Shown here one piece after another: positions 46,331-57,423 of a DNA stretch of 64,000 nucleotides. Within the stretch, counting starts at the first letter, position 1. Each line of letters begins with the position of its first letter. Below the pieces are notes generated by a model that was given only the letters and a program-made list of their open reading frames with translations, had not been told where the DNA came from and did no database searches. Made by a program: the position numbers and the translations under genes. The DNA comes from Nicotiana tabacum (Eukaryota; Streptophyta; Magnoliopsida; Solanales; Solanaceae): assembly GCF_000715075.1 (NCBI RefSeq), contig NC_134087.1, positions 159,327,436-159,391,435 of the forward strand. The letters are read 5' to 3'.

Positions 46331-47104
46331 TGCAATTATATTCATGATATTACACGGTGAGGACGAGAGAAAAAGCACGAAGGGTGATGTCTTCCATTCA
46401 ACATTTCATTACCTTGTTTGATTTCCGATTTTAATGATTTTCCTTGGTTATATTGTTGCTTATTTCGGAAGATGTTATTTTGTGATCTCATACGTATAGT
46501 TTTATGATATCTTCACCTTCACATGTCCCATCCTATGTTAATATATTAGCGTTCTACTTATTATTTTGATGCTTCATATATATTTGTACAGGGTTTTCAC
46601 ATATGTGTCTTGTCATAGCCTCGTCACTACCTCGTCGAGGTTAGGCTGGACACTTACGGAGTACATTGGATCGGTTGTACTCATACTACGCTTTTGCACT
46701 TCTTGTGCAGATACTGGTATTTATCCCAGTGGTGCTTAAAGATGCGTCAACTCGGATCACTTTGCTTCGGAGACTCGAGGTAGATCTGCTGGCGTTCACA
46801 GACCTTGAAGTCCCCGTCCATTTCCTATCTTTACTGTTTATCTCTTTCGAACAGTTGTACTATTTTAAACTATGCTTGTAGACTTCTAGTTGTTCATGTA
46901 CTTGTGACTCCGGATTTCTGGGAGTAGTTAGTATCATGTTGCTTATGTTCGCATTGTATTAGATTTGGAGTTTATTTCTCGTTTAATGTCATTACTTTGA
47001 AATAATTGTGAAAAATTGGTTAATTTATTTATTAACACCGGTTTGCCTATCAAGTGATGTTAGGCACCATCATGGTATTGAGGTTGAAAATTTCGGGTCG
47101 TGAT
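46331..47104 (+). repeat. Del/Tekay-type LTR fragment, plus orientation
   Basis: Starts near the aaaagcacgaagggtgatgt phrase. Contains acctcgtcgaggttaggctg and actcatactacgcttttgca (46624-46698). Ends at a decayed GGGTCGTGATA (47094-47104). The 71-codon frame at 46666 has no significance. Confidence 0.55.
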
Positions 47105-47360
47105 ACTAATGGAAGTCTCGAAATACAAAAATAAGGGTTAATGTTCAAAACGACCAATCGAATCGTTACATCTACGTATACAAAATAAAAGAATTGACTA
47201 GTTAGGGAGTCAAATGACTAATAATATATATTGGAGTACTAATTGAAAGCTGTCTATGTATGGCTGCATATGGATTACTTTCTCGATTTATATATTTTCG
47301 AAGAAAATTCCATCAACGTGTCGAACTTTGTTATAATGTTTTTAGTTTCTTTTTCATGTA
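47105..47360. other. Gene-free DNA left of element D
   Basis: AT-rich sequence with no recognised repeat or gene. It is the left flank into which element D inserted; it continues after 57949. Confidence 0.5.
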
Positions 47361-47365
47361 ATCCT
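47361..47365 (+). repeat. Target site duplication of element D, left copy
   Basis: ATCCT, identical to 57945-57949, directly next to the LTR. Confidence 0.85.
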
Positions 47366-47886
47366 TGTTTCACTCAAAAAATATTGGAACTTTTTTGAAT
47401 AAATCAATTAAAGAAAATGAATGGGTAAATCTTAGTCAACCACAATAAACTCCAGATCAATAAAGTAATTGGAAAAGTAATACATAAGATGAGATAGAGG
47501 TAACCAATCTTATTGAAACTTTCCGTTGTGGCTCCCATTAATCAATGGTGGAGACTATTTTACATATTTTCTTGAAGAATGCTTCGTTCTTCTTTTCGTT
47601 ATCAAGATTAAAGAAGAGAGAACTAGGGAGAGAGAAAGAAGTCAAAAAAAACCCTTTACTGAAGGTTTTCTCCTACTATATATAGTCATGAGACCCTTGC
47701 TATGTACTTGGTCTGACGCTCTTTCACACTCTGTCTGCCTTGGTCGTCCCCTGAACGTTGTTTCTTCTGACTCGACAGATATCGTGAGCGCGATATATGG
47801 AATAGACCGTATTGTCTTTCGCTGCCTTGGCACTTGGACGGGATATTGATCAACTTGACCGCAATGATCAGATTTTGACCAATACA
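47366..47886 (-). repeat. 3' LTR of element D
   Basis: Plus-strand ends TGTTTCACTC...CCAATACA. Matches 57424-57944 with scattered substitutions and small indels (for example six bases, atcaat, around 47540 missing in the other copy). Confidence 0.9.
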
Positions 47887-47903
47887 GTTAGTCCCTCCAT
47901 CTG
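47887..47903 (-). other. Probable polypurine tract of element D
   Basis: On the minus strand the bases before the LTR read CAGATGGAGGGACTAAC, purine-rich and abutting the TG of the LTR. It is weaker than the tracts of A and B. Confidence 0.5.
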
Positions 47904-48367
47904 TCAGGGTCTTCCCTTGTAGAACCAGGCAGACGGATCATGATTGCTACAAATCTGAGAGAAATCTAACTACTTATCCCTCGGTTATGCTCCTTAGGTT
48001 TTAAGTGAGATGGCAGCGCTCTTTCGATATCCTTAGACCGTTGTGGCTGTTTCGGAACCGAAACGTCATTTGGATTGAAACATTATTTCGTGGTTGCCGC
48101 CATTATGACACACGTTCCTAGGGAATCGAAATGTTTCGTGCCCTATCAGATTTGATTGGTGACTCTTGGGTTTTGTGCTTGGTGGATTTATGTCTCTTAT
48201 AAATAGAAGGAACACATCATTCGATTGACACACTTCCCTGACCTTTGCTTGAAAGAATTTTGCGAATATACTTTCTTCCTGATACTCTAAATTTTCACTC
48301 GCCCCTAGTTAACTGAAAACTTTCATTCTTCCTTTCCATTGTATTTTTACTACACCAAATTGACACA
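47904..48367. other. Non-coding spacer in element D
   Basis: Between the PPT and the accessory gene, which points away from it. It likely contains the promoter of that gene: a tataaatag at 48199-48207, about 170 bp ahead of the ATG. Confidence 0.45.
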
Positions 48368-50701
48368 ATGGCTGGTGATTCTTCTCGTGCTGACCTCCCT
48401 ATCACAATTCCAATGCCGGAAAATGTTGCTCCGGCCACCGGATGAGTCGAAGTGGTGGAAGATGAGGAGGTCCCGTCGGTAGCCGAGATCTTGTCTCATC
48501 TTGGGAAAGAATGGACCGACTTCTGTAGTCGCGCCGTGGAGGAGCCGGAACCTATCCCCTATGTTATAAAGGGGGAGGAAATCACATAATTGAAAGCTAG
48601 GTAGGGAATTCCCTGTTATGTTAACATGCGTTCGGCGGTAGGGGACGACATAGTCCATTTTGACAGCCCCGGGTACTGCGTGTTCTACGCCTACCCCTTT
48701 CTTATTGGGTGCACACTTTCTCTCCCTCTCCTGGTGGTAGATTTCTGCCATTTTTACGAGGTATGCCCCGCTCAACTTTTGTCGTACCTGTATAAATTGT
48801 TCCTTATGTTGCTCAAGTTTGTGGAGCTTGCCGGTTGTGAGATCACTTTGGATCACATGCTCAATATCTTCGTCCCTCAACTCATTCGGGGCACGATGAT
48901 TTACATGAGCCCTCGGGGGTCGAAGAGTCTGGTGGTGAAGATAGACGACAGGGCATTTGTGTTTGCTATTTTTCCTCTCTTTTTACTTAGTTTCTTATAT
49001 GCTGTTTGTCGATGCCAGGAAGAGTGCGGAGAGCGAGGGATCCTCCATTAGCTTTTCGTCAGCCTGCATCGTCTGCTCGCCCTACTGCAGCATCTACCGC
49101 CCGGGCTTCGTCGAGGGCTGCTTCAGTTGAGTCTACGGCCGTGGTTATTCCTACAGAGGCTGCTTCTCAGACCGAGGTTCCGACTCGTGCCGCTCGTCTG
49201 TCGGGCGAATCTCCCCATGCTGATGAAGAAGAGGGGTCGTCCAAGAGGCGGTGAGTGGAATTCGAGACAACCCCTCCAACTGTAATACATCTGGACGACT
49301 CTCCCTTAACAGGATCTGGGGTGGGAGTTGATACCATTCTGCCTGTAGAGACGGAGCCAGTCGTCGTATCATCCCCATCGATGGAGATTCATGCCACTGT
49401 CATTGATCAGCAACTGGCCGTGATGGGGGGCCAGATTTCTGAGGCTGTTGTTTTGGTTTCGGACATGCCCTCGTCCTCCATACCTGGTCATGCTTCCTCA
49501 GCTGCTAAAAGAGGAAAGGGCGTTGTGGTCGATGACTATGAATCCGAGTCGGACCTCGATCTTGATGATGTTTGAGGAGGGTATCACCCATTCGGTGCTT
49601 CATGCGGGAGGCCCGTACCGTATTCTTGAGATCTCTTTGGATGTTAATCTCCTGGGGGACACGGAGGATCTGGTGCCACAGTTCAATATTTTGTGCTCTG
49701 TTGCCGAGAATGAGGCTCTCTAAAACGTTCCTGATATAGACTTGATGCATGGTGGCCGCTATGGGCCTGAGGGTACATTTCGCCTTTCTTTCATGTTTAT
49801 TTTATCTTTCTGGATGATACAATCTTAACCTGTCTTTCATTTTTCAGACGTACATGTTGGAAACTAAGAGCGCTCGTAGGGCTGACATTCAGGCTAAGAT
49901 TTTCCTGAAGGCGTTGGAGAAATATCAGCGCTATCGCAATAAGTTTCGTGAGATCCACAAGCGGCTGAGGGAGAATCCCGGTGCTCGATCCCTTGGTAAG
50001 GAATTAGAGAAGAGAGACCAGCAGTTGATGGAAGCCGTTCGCAAAAATAGTGTGCTCGAGGAGCAACTTCGTGCGAAGGACGAAGAGCTTGAGTTAGGCA
50101 AGGGGGTAGCCGCAAAGTGTGATTATCTTCAAGGGAGACTAAGGTCAATGCAGTCCGAGATAGATCAGAACCTTTCCAGGTCGAGGCGATGAGCACGGAG
50201 TGGATGGAAAAATTGGCTCAGTTAGAGAGAAAGGTTGCCGGGTTGGAGAGTATCGAAAGTGCCTGGTCTTCGGCTTCAACAAGGGTGGCAGCTCTGGAGA
50301 ACACAATCTGCGACCTCCAGTCCGAGCAGGAGTCGGAGAGAGCGACGACCATGCTAATGGAGGCGAGGCTTGAGGAACAATTGGTGAGATCGATCAGGAA
50401 GCATCGGGTCGCCGTTCTGGAGGCTGAAAAGGAGCAACTGTTGGCTCAAATTGAGTCTTCCTCCTCCGCTGTTCCCTGCCGCTTACACGAGCTTTGGGTT
50501 CATGCTGAAGCTCAGCGGTATATATACAAGAGTTTGTGAGAGGCGGGCAATGTTACTGAGGTCGCATATGAAGGAGCACGGGCAAAGGCGCAAGAGGCTC
50601 GTGTCAGCTGTGGTTATGACTCTGCGACTCCGGAGGCCGATAATGGCACGGATGATGAGGGAGGACTTCCTAGAGATGGTGGCGGTGATGACGCCGAGTG
50701 A
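48368..50701 (+). pseudogene. Antisense accessory gene of element D (Transposase_28-like plus coiled coil), broken
   Basis: Reads on the strand opposite to element D. ATG at 48368 (MAGDSSRADLPITIP), stop at 48443-48445, same frame resuming with YCVFYAYPFLIGCTLSLPLL, LLKFVELAGCEITLDHMLNI (48626-48960), which resembles the putative gypsy-type domain Pfam Transposase_28. A low-complexity Ser/Ala/Thr and acidic region follows (49006-49575). A likely intron (about 49772-49848, ending ttttcag) leads into a long heptad-rich coiled coil (49854-50450), and an acidic C-terminus ends at TGA 50699-50701 in a shifted frame. Such antisense extra ORFs occur in several plant gypsy lineages; their function is unknown. 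Confidence 0.65.
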
Positions 50702-51173
50702 AAGAATGTTGTCTTTGTCTATTTTCTATTTTTTTCGGTGTCGGTTGTCATTATTTCTTTCTTCTTTCCCTTTCTTTTCTTTTTTATTGTTGGCTTGGGT
50801 CGTATGTAATCTGCGACCGTTTGCACAGTGACTTTGTATAAAGAGGAATTTTTCATTACTATATGCCCTCTGCGTTATTTTTTTGTCTTGCCCCTTATAA
50901 CTATGGTGCGAAGTATATTCTCACGTGCCGAGTTCCCTATTCTTTGGGAATTTAGTGTCACGCGGGTTGAATGGGATCTTGGCGATGGCTTTTGGCAGAT
51001 GTGTAGATGTTTTCGAACTTGCGCCGAGGTGCTGTCCCATCATAATTTGAATAGTATCGAGCAATTTTTCCAATAATGATTTTAGCCGTAGGGGTATTAC
51101 TTTTGGGTTCATATGGAAGTATTATCCCATCGCGAGTCCCAGTCTTTCTTTCCTTGGCCTTAAGGACACTATT
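50702..51173. other. Non-coding DNA in element D after the accessory gene
   Basis: T-rich segment with ttttctattt-type runs right after the stop codon (possible polyadenylation region of the accessory gene), then nothing recognisable up to the tandem array. Frames 50828-51076 and 50958-51221 overlap on opposite strands. Confidence 0.4.
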
Positions 51174-51912
51174 TTGGACTTTTGTCGAGATATCAATCTG
51201 TCGATGTTCGATCGAGGTCAAACTCTTCTCTTTGGCGAAGGTCTTTGGCCTTTAGGGTGTTATTTCGAACTTGTCAAAATTTTAACCCATCGTTGTTCGA
51301 TCGAGGTTGAACTCTTCTCTTTGGTGAAGGCCTTTGACTTTAGGGTATTATTTCGAACTTATCGAAATTTTAACCCATCGTCGTTCGATCAAGGTCGAAC
51401 TCTTCTCTTTGGCGAAGGCCCTTGGCCTTTAGGGTGTTATTTCGAACTTGTCAAAATTTTAACCCGTCGTCGTTCGATCGAGGTCGAACTCTTCTTTTTG
51501 GTGAAGGCCCTTGGCCTTTAGGGTGTTATTTTGAACTTATCAAAATTTTAACCTGTCGTCGTTCGATCGAGGTCGAACTCTTCTCTTTGGCGAAGGCCTT
51601 AGGGTGTTATTTTGAACTTGTCAAAATTTTAACCCGTCGTCGTCCGATCGAGGTCGAACTCTTCTTTTTGGCGAAGGTCCTTGGCCTTTAGGGTGTTATT
51701 TCAAACTTGTCAAAATTTTAACACATCGTCGTTCGATCGAGGTCGAACTCTTCTCTTTGGCGAAGGCCCTTGGCCTTTAGGGTGTTATTTCGAACTTGTC
51801 AAAATTTTAACCCGTCGTCGTTCGATCGAGGTCGAACTCTTCTCTTTGGTGAAGGCCATTGGCCTTTAGGGTGTTATTTCGAACTTGTCAAAATTTTAAC
51901 CCATCGTCAGTC
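51174..51912 (+). repeat. About 90-bp tandem array, eight units
   Basis: The landmark gt(t/c)cgatcgaggt starts at 51206, 51295, 51383, 51472, 51561, 51642, 51731 and 51820, i.e. spacing 88-90 bp with one unit of 81 bp that lacks cttggcctt. Each unit carries gaactcttctctttgg and tttagggtgttatttcgaac. The frames that cross it (51174-51869) are repeat artefacts; 90 is a multiple of three. Confidence 0.92.
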
Positions 51913-51919
51913 CTAGTTT

Positions 51920-53142
51920 TTGGAGAATCGGGTATCCTCTGGGGGAGTCCCAGTTCGCTTGATTGTACTTCGTGAAATTCCAAAGTATACTAAGTACATA
52001 AAAGATATAGTGGCTCACAAGAGAATATTGACTGAATTTGAGACAATTGCACTTACTGAGAAGTGCACTTCAAGGGTCCAAAACAAGCTCCCTCAAAAGC
52101 TTAAGGATCCTGGAAGCTTCACCATCCCTGTGCAAATTGGTAATATTGATGTGGATCGTGCACTTTGTGATTTGGGGGAAAACATAAATCTGATGCCCTT
52201 ATCCTTGTCCAAGCAATTGGGTCTGGGAGCTCCAAGACCAACTACTGTGTTGTTGCAGCTGGCTGATAGGTCCATAGCATACCCTGAGGGAGTGATTGAA
52301 GATGTGTTGCTGCAAATTGGGAAATTTATCTTCCCTGCGGACTTCATTATCCTAGATTATGAGGCTGATGAACTGGTTCCAATCATATTGGGATGACCTC
52401 TCTTGGCTACTGGTGACGCAATTATTAAAGTGAGAGGGGGAAAAATGATTTTGAGGGTGGATGACGAGGAAGCAGTCTTTAATGTCTACAAAGCAATCCA
52501 ACTTCCCCGCCATTATGAGGAGCTCTCGAGATATTTGTTGTGGAGGCAGATGAGCAAATTCTTGACACGAGTGTATATCTAGACAATTCTCTATAGAAAG
52601 CACTTATGTTGTTCGATAACTTGGAGATTGATGATGAGGTTGAGGAGATGATGCATCTTGTACTTACATGCAGGGGATACACCCCTTTGAGCCCCTGAAT
52701 AGGCCAAGTAGGCCTCCTACAAAGCCATCAATTGAGGAAGCTCCAAAATTGGAGCTTAAACCCCTGCCTTCTCACCTTCAATATGCTTATTTGGGTGATT
52801 CTGACACTTTACCTGTTATTGTTTCTTCTGACTTGTCTAAATTGCAGGAAGAGAAGCTGTTGAGAGTGCTACATGAGCATAAGCGAGCAATTGGGTGGAC
52901 AATGTCTGATATTAAGGGCATTAGTCCAGCTTTTTGCATGCATAAAATCCTCATGGAGGACGGACACAAGACACGTGTAGAGCAACAACGCCGACTAAAT
53001 CCAATCATGAAAGAAGTGGTAAGAAAAGAAGTGATCGTTCAATATTGTATTTCCAATCTCGGATAGCAAATAGGTAAGCCCCGTTCAATGTGTACCTAAG
53101 AAAGGGGGGATGAATGTAGTGGTTAATGAAAATAATGACTTT
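51920..53142 (+). pseudogene. Athila-type protease and RT N-terminal part, plus strand (broken)
   Basis: The first frame (51920-52396) carries the Athila protease landmarks NKLPQKLKDPGSFTIP, ALCDLGENINLMPLSLSKQL and FIFPADFIILDYEADELVPI. Further pieces: LLATGDAIIKVRGG after a TGA, then 52668-53066 with LPSHLQYAYLGDSDTLPVI and IGWTMSDIKGISPAFCMHKI (RT entry). [17 protein letters not shown] (about 53092-53142) is the next RT segment after a frameshift. Homology stops at about 53142, where the opposite strand takes over. Confidence 0.85.
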
Positions 53143-54640
53143 AAGAGCAATGGCCTCCACCCACTTAGACACATAGTCGACCGCCACCAAGATGTACCTG
53201 TGACCATTAGAGTATGGGAATGGTCCCATGAAATCGATCTCCCAAACATCAAAAAGCTCTACTGCCAGTATATTCTGCAAAGGCATCTCATGCTTCTTCG
53301 TGATCGTTTCGGTTCTTTGGCATCTGTCACACATTTTAACAAAGGCATGTGCATCCTTAAACAATTTGGGCCAATAAAAACCGGATTGTAGCACCTTTTG
53401 AGCGATTCTATCCCTACCGTGATGACCTCCATATGGAGAGTCATGACAGTCATGCAATATTGCGTGCATCTCCTCCTCAGGAACACACCTTCGTACCAAT
53501 TGATATGCACAATGCTTATATAGGAATGGCTTATCCCACATGTAGAACCTCACATCATGTAGAAATCTTCTTCTATTATCAAGTGTCAAAAATGGTGGTG
53601 TCACCCCACTTGCGATAAAGTTCACATAATCGGCATACCACGGGGCTTCACTTGAGGTGATTGCTAATAACTGCTCATTAGGGAATGTTTTTTTGATTGA
53701 CTCTCCCTCAGCTACATGGCTCCAATTTTCTAATCTGGACAATTGATCAGCCACTTGATTCTCTGTCCCTTTTCGATCTCAGATCTCTAAGTCAAACTCT
53801 TGCAGGAGGAAGACCCAACGAATCAGCCTTGGCTTGGCATCTTTCTTTTCAAACAAGTATTTGATAGCTGAATGATCTATGTAGACGATGACTTTGGTTC
53901 CCACTAAATAGGATCTGAACTTGTCAAATGCCATCACCACTGCAAGCAACTCTTTTTCAGTAACTGTGTAGTTCATCTAGGCTGGATTCAGAGTTTTGCT
54001 CACATAGTAAATGGAGTGAAAGATCTTATTTCTCCTTTTCCCCAAAACAGCTCTGATTGCTATGTCACTCGCATCGCACATCAACTCAAATGGTTGCTCC
54101 CAATCCGGAGCAATGATAATTGGTGCAGTCACCAACCTTCCCTTAAACTCCTCAAATGCTTTCAAACAGGCATCATCAAACTTGAAGGGGACATCTTTCT
54201 CAAGAAGCATGCACAAAGGAGATGAGATTTTCGAAAAATCTTTAATGAAACGACGATAAAACCTGCATGGCCCAAGAAACTGCGAATGCCTTTGACGCAC
54301 GTCGGTGGGGGAACTTTTTCAATCGCTTCCACCTTTGCTTTGTCCACCTGCAAACCATCTTTGGGCACCTTGTGCCCCAAAACTATACCATCACGTACCA
54401 TGAAATGACACTTTTCCTAGTTTAGCACCAGGTTCATCTCTTCACACCTGGCAAGTACTTTATCAAGGTTCATTAAACAATTATCAAAAGAACATCCAAA
54501 CACAAAAAAATCATCCATGAACACTTCTACAAATCTTTCAACCATGTCAGTATGAAACTCATCCAAGCCCTCGGGGCCCAAACCAAACATGCACACAAGT
54601 CTAAAAACATCATACAAACTTGCTCGCTTAATCAAAATAC
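53143..54640 (-). pseudogene. Athila-type RT C-terminal part, RNase H and integrase N-terminal half, minus strand (broken)
   Basis: Minus strand order: RT catalytic region FMDDFFVFGCSFDNCL (54635-54417), FLGHAGF/FYRRFIKDFSKISSPLC in overlapping frames, RNase H APIIIAPDWEQPFELMCDAS and [20 protein letters not shown], connection, then integrase with zinc finger ([17 protein letters not shown]) and the first catalytic D in [18 protein letters not shown]. It ends at [13 protein letters not shown], where the plus-strand RT begins. The integrase core after the first D is lost. The amino acid pattern is the same Athila lineage as the plus-strand half. Confidence 0.85.
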
Positions 54641-55172
54641 CAAAATAACACCTAGAACTCTGAATCGGACACCAAAACGAATAAAAATTTCAACGAAACG
54701 TAAGAACTTCAAATATTTCAACTGGACGTCTAAATTACGTCAAATCAATTCTGTTTTGCACCAAAATTTGCAGAAAAGTCATAAATACAGTACTGAACCT
54801 GCGCCAAGTTCTAGAATAAAAATCCAGACCTGGTATCAAAAAAGTCAAATCTGTCAAACTTATTAATTCTTTAAACCTTTATGCTTCTAGTTTTCAATAA
54901 ATTGCGATAATTAGAGCTAGGGATTACCGAATTCAATTTTAGGCATATGACCACGTCCCAATCACGATACGGACCCATCGGGACCGTCAAAATATTGGTC
55001 CCCATTTATTTGCTTAAAACGTTGACCGAAGTCAACTCAAATGAGTTTTAAGGCACGATTTCATATTTTTATCAAACTTTCACATTAAAACTTTCCAGAA
55101 AAAGACACGGACTATGCTTGCAAATCGTGTTCCATAGTCAACAGCTCATAATGGGCTGTTTTACTCAGCCCT
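54641..55172 (-). repeat. Old LTR-type fragment, minus orientation
   Basis: Gene-free. The minus strand holds phrases such as tttgacggtcccgatgggtc and cgtgattgggacgtggtcat (54951-54995), which I associate with Del/Tekay LTRs. Boundaries unclear. Confidence 0.35.
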
Positions 55173-55180
55173 GTAGGAAC

Positions 55181-55435
55181 CATGGGCGGATTTAGGGGGC
55201 GGAAGAGGTTTACCCGAATTCCTTTCTCCGGAAATTATATTATATATAAGGTAAAATTTGGTTTGTACCTCTATATATTATATTTTGAATTCCCTTGTTG
55301 TTGCTTAAAAGCATAGCTCAGTGGTCAATGGGGGCTCAAAACCTTTGTTAGGTTGCTTATTCAATTTTCACTAGCCACAATTTCTTTTAATTTTTATTTT
55401 GAATTCCCTTAGCGGAAATCCTGCCTTCGCCACTG
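55181..55435. mobile_element. Short interspersed element with weak terminal repeats
   Basis: Left end CATGGGCGGATTTAGG; right end, read inward on the minus strand, CAGTGGCGAAGGCAGGATTT. They resemble each other as imperfect inverted repeats. Flanks gtaggaac (55173-55180) and gtatggac (55436-55443) agree at six of eight positions, as expected of an old hAT target duplication. Inside, tagctcagtgg (55314-55324) matches a tRNA A box, so a SINE-like origin is the alternative. Confidence 0.45.
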
Positions 55436-55443
55436 GTATGGAC

Positions 55444-55640
55444 TCACTGTATTCTCTATGAGATTTGCTTCACTATCGTACTAAAGGAAGTACTAGCTTT
55501 GATACCATTATGTAATCGTTGCACATGCCCATTTGTTAAGATATTGTCCGTTTTGACACTTTTAAACCTCACGGTTTTATCTTTTTGGGCTTTAATCCAA
55601 AATAAAGGACATCACATCAGATGAATCTTGAACTCGCTCA
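55444..55640. other. LTR debris
   Basis: Continuation of the interrupted repeat on the left of the short element. It contains tagctttgataccattatgt (55494-55513). No gene. Confidence 0.3.
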
Positions 55641-56990
55641 AGTTATATTATTTGCAACGATCCGATCGGTCGTTTTGAGCTCTAGTACGTCGTTCGGCAG
55701 CTTGAGGTCTTGAGTAGCTTCACTTCATGTATGATGAATTGTACGTGTGGTTGGAATTGAATTTCGGAAAGTTTGGAGTTGATCCGGATGGAAAATTCTC
55801 AATTCGGAAGCCTTAAGTTGGAATAGTTAAGTAAGGTTTGATTTTTGAGTAAACGATCTCGTAATCGAGATTTGAAGGTTCCAATAGGTTCGTATGATGA
55901 TTTCGGACTTGTGTTTATGTTCGGGTTGAGTATCTGGTGGTCCGGGAGCATTTCAGCACCTATTATAGAAGGTTCGCATTTTGAAAGTTTAAGAATTTCT
56001 TAAGTTTGATTTGAAGTGAATTTTGGTGTTATCGATGTCCGTTCAGGATTCCGAGCCTTGGAATAGATTTGTATTGTGATTTATGACTTGTGTGTAAAGT
56101 TTAGCGTCATTTCAAAATGTTTAAGCATAATTCATACGTGTTTGGCGAAGTTTAAAGTTTGAAAGTTAAAGAAAGGTTGCAATCGTCGATTCTTAGTTTT
56201 GATGTTGTTTGACGTGATTTGAGGCTTCGACTAAGCTCGTATCATATTTTGGGATGTGTTGGGATGTTTGGATGGGGTCCCAGGGGCCTCGGGTTTGATT
56301 CAGATTGGAATCAGAGTGAGAATTTGTCCTTATGCAATTTCTGGTGGCAGCAGATCTGGAGTAACCGCACCTGCGAGGTTTTGACCGTAGGTGCTGAGCA
56401 GCAGAAGCGACCAAAGTGATCGCAGAAGCGGTTTTGGGCGAGCTCGGTAGTGGCTGCAGGACCCAAACTTTTTCTGCATCTACGAGCTCGCAGATGCGGG
56501 CAATGGAGCGCAGAAGCGGAAGAGGCGAGGTGGAGTGGTTTTCCGCAGATGCGAAGGTTCAAGCACAGGTGCGCTTCCGCAGGTGCGAAGTGTATTCCGC
56601 AGAAGTGGGAAGAGGTCTTGGGATGAAGAAGTGAAGAAGCGGAGGAATTTTGTAGAAGCGGACCTGCAGAAGCGGACCCTTGTCCACAAAAGCGAAGTGC
56701 TGGAGGTAGGGGTGTCCGCATATACGATGTTTAGACCGCACCTACGGGACCGTAGATACGGTCAAGTGAACGCAAGTGCGATGATCGTTGAGCAGAATGC
56801 CTTGTTAAGCACGGGGGTTTTGCTCATTTTCATCTTATTTCTTCCATGGGAGCCGACCTTGGAACGATTTTGGAGTGCCATTTTCATCGTCAATCATGAG
56901 GTCCGTTCGCGTTGGAGTAGTGTAATATCGGAGAGTACGAAATGTTGCTATTTTGCTCACGTTCGTTTCATGCATATATTGGAGTTTCCT
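55640..56990 (+). repeat. Del/Tekay-type LTR fragment with cgcagaagcg motif series
   Basis: From the phrase gatccgatcggtcgttttga onward this reads like the U3 of Solanaceae Del/Tekay LTRs. At 56365-56700 the words cgcagaagcg, ccgcagatgcg, ccgcaggtgcg and relatives recur about a dozen times at short, irregular spacing. Opposite-strand frames here (56311-56721, 56535-57056) overlap heavily and are incidental. Confidence 0.55.
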
Positions 56991-57404
56991 TGTCTAATCT
57001 TTTCGCATTCCGGTCTGGAGATGTCGTTGGTGGGCGATATTTCGGTTGTTATATAGTAGTTTCCCATTCTCCGATTGAGGTGTTTCTTTGGTTGCTCGCC
57101 TGCGTAGCGCTTGTGTTCCTGTTTGAGAAAAGAGAAGAAGGTGAGTCAAAGCGATATTTTCCTTACCCTGATCCGATGAGTCGGTGAATGAGGGTGGATT
57201 TGCAACGTTGCTCGTTTTGCCCGGCATTTCGATGGTGACGGGGCGATGGTTCCTGAATTCGGTGATTGTGTCCAGCTCTCTTTCCCCTTCTATGTTGTGC
57301 TTTTGTCCTGTGTGGGTTGGGATTTGCCTTAGTGCTCTTTTCGGTTGGCAATCGTGTTTCCGATTTTTGATCTGGAAGAGACTAGGAAATTTCACTAAGA
57401 AATC
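56991..57404 (-). other. Leader region of element D
   Basis: Lies downstream of the PBS in the element's own (minus) direction. No gag was recognised. Frames on both strands overlap (57184-57456 plus, 56994-57431 minus), and neither has a known domain. Confidence 0.4.
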
Positions 57405-57422
57405 TCCACAGACGGCGCTAAA
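57405..57422 (-). other. Primer binding site of element D
   Basis: The minus strand reads TTAGCGCCGTCTGTGGAG right after the CA end of the 5' LTR (one spacer base). This is close to the common plant gypsy site TGGCGCCGTCTGTGGGGA, with substitutions. It fixes the orientation of D. Confidence 0.65.
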
Positions 57423-57423
57423 T

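Noticed and set aside
47887..47903. Reading element D on the plus strand with a PBS here
   Set aside because: No tRNA-like complement is found, whereas the right end has a good PBS on the minus strand and this site is purine-rich on the minus strand.
48350..48880. 176-codon minus-strand frame in element D, possible sense-strand gene
   Set aside because: It is antisense to the Transposase_28-like frame, which has the recognisable protein pattern.
55314..55324. tRNA gene suggested by an A-box word
   Set aside because: No acceptor stem, anticodon arm or good B box at the required spacing; at most a relic in a SINE-like repeat.
56193..57056. Several 60-170 codon frames on both strands
   Set aside because: They overlap each other in a Del-type LTR with the cgcagaagcg motif series; no consistent protein.
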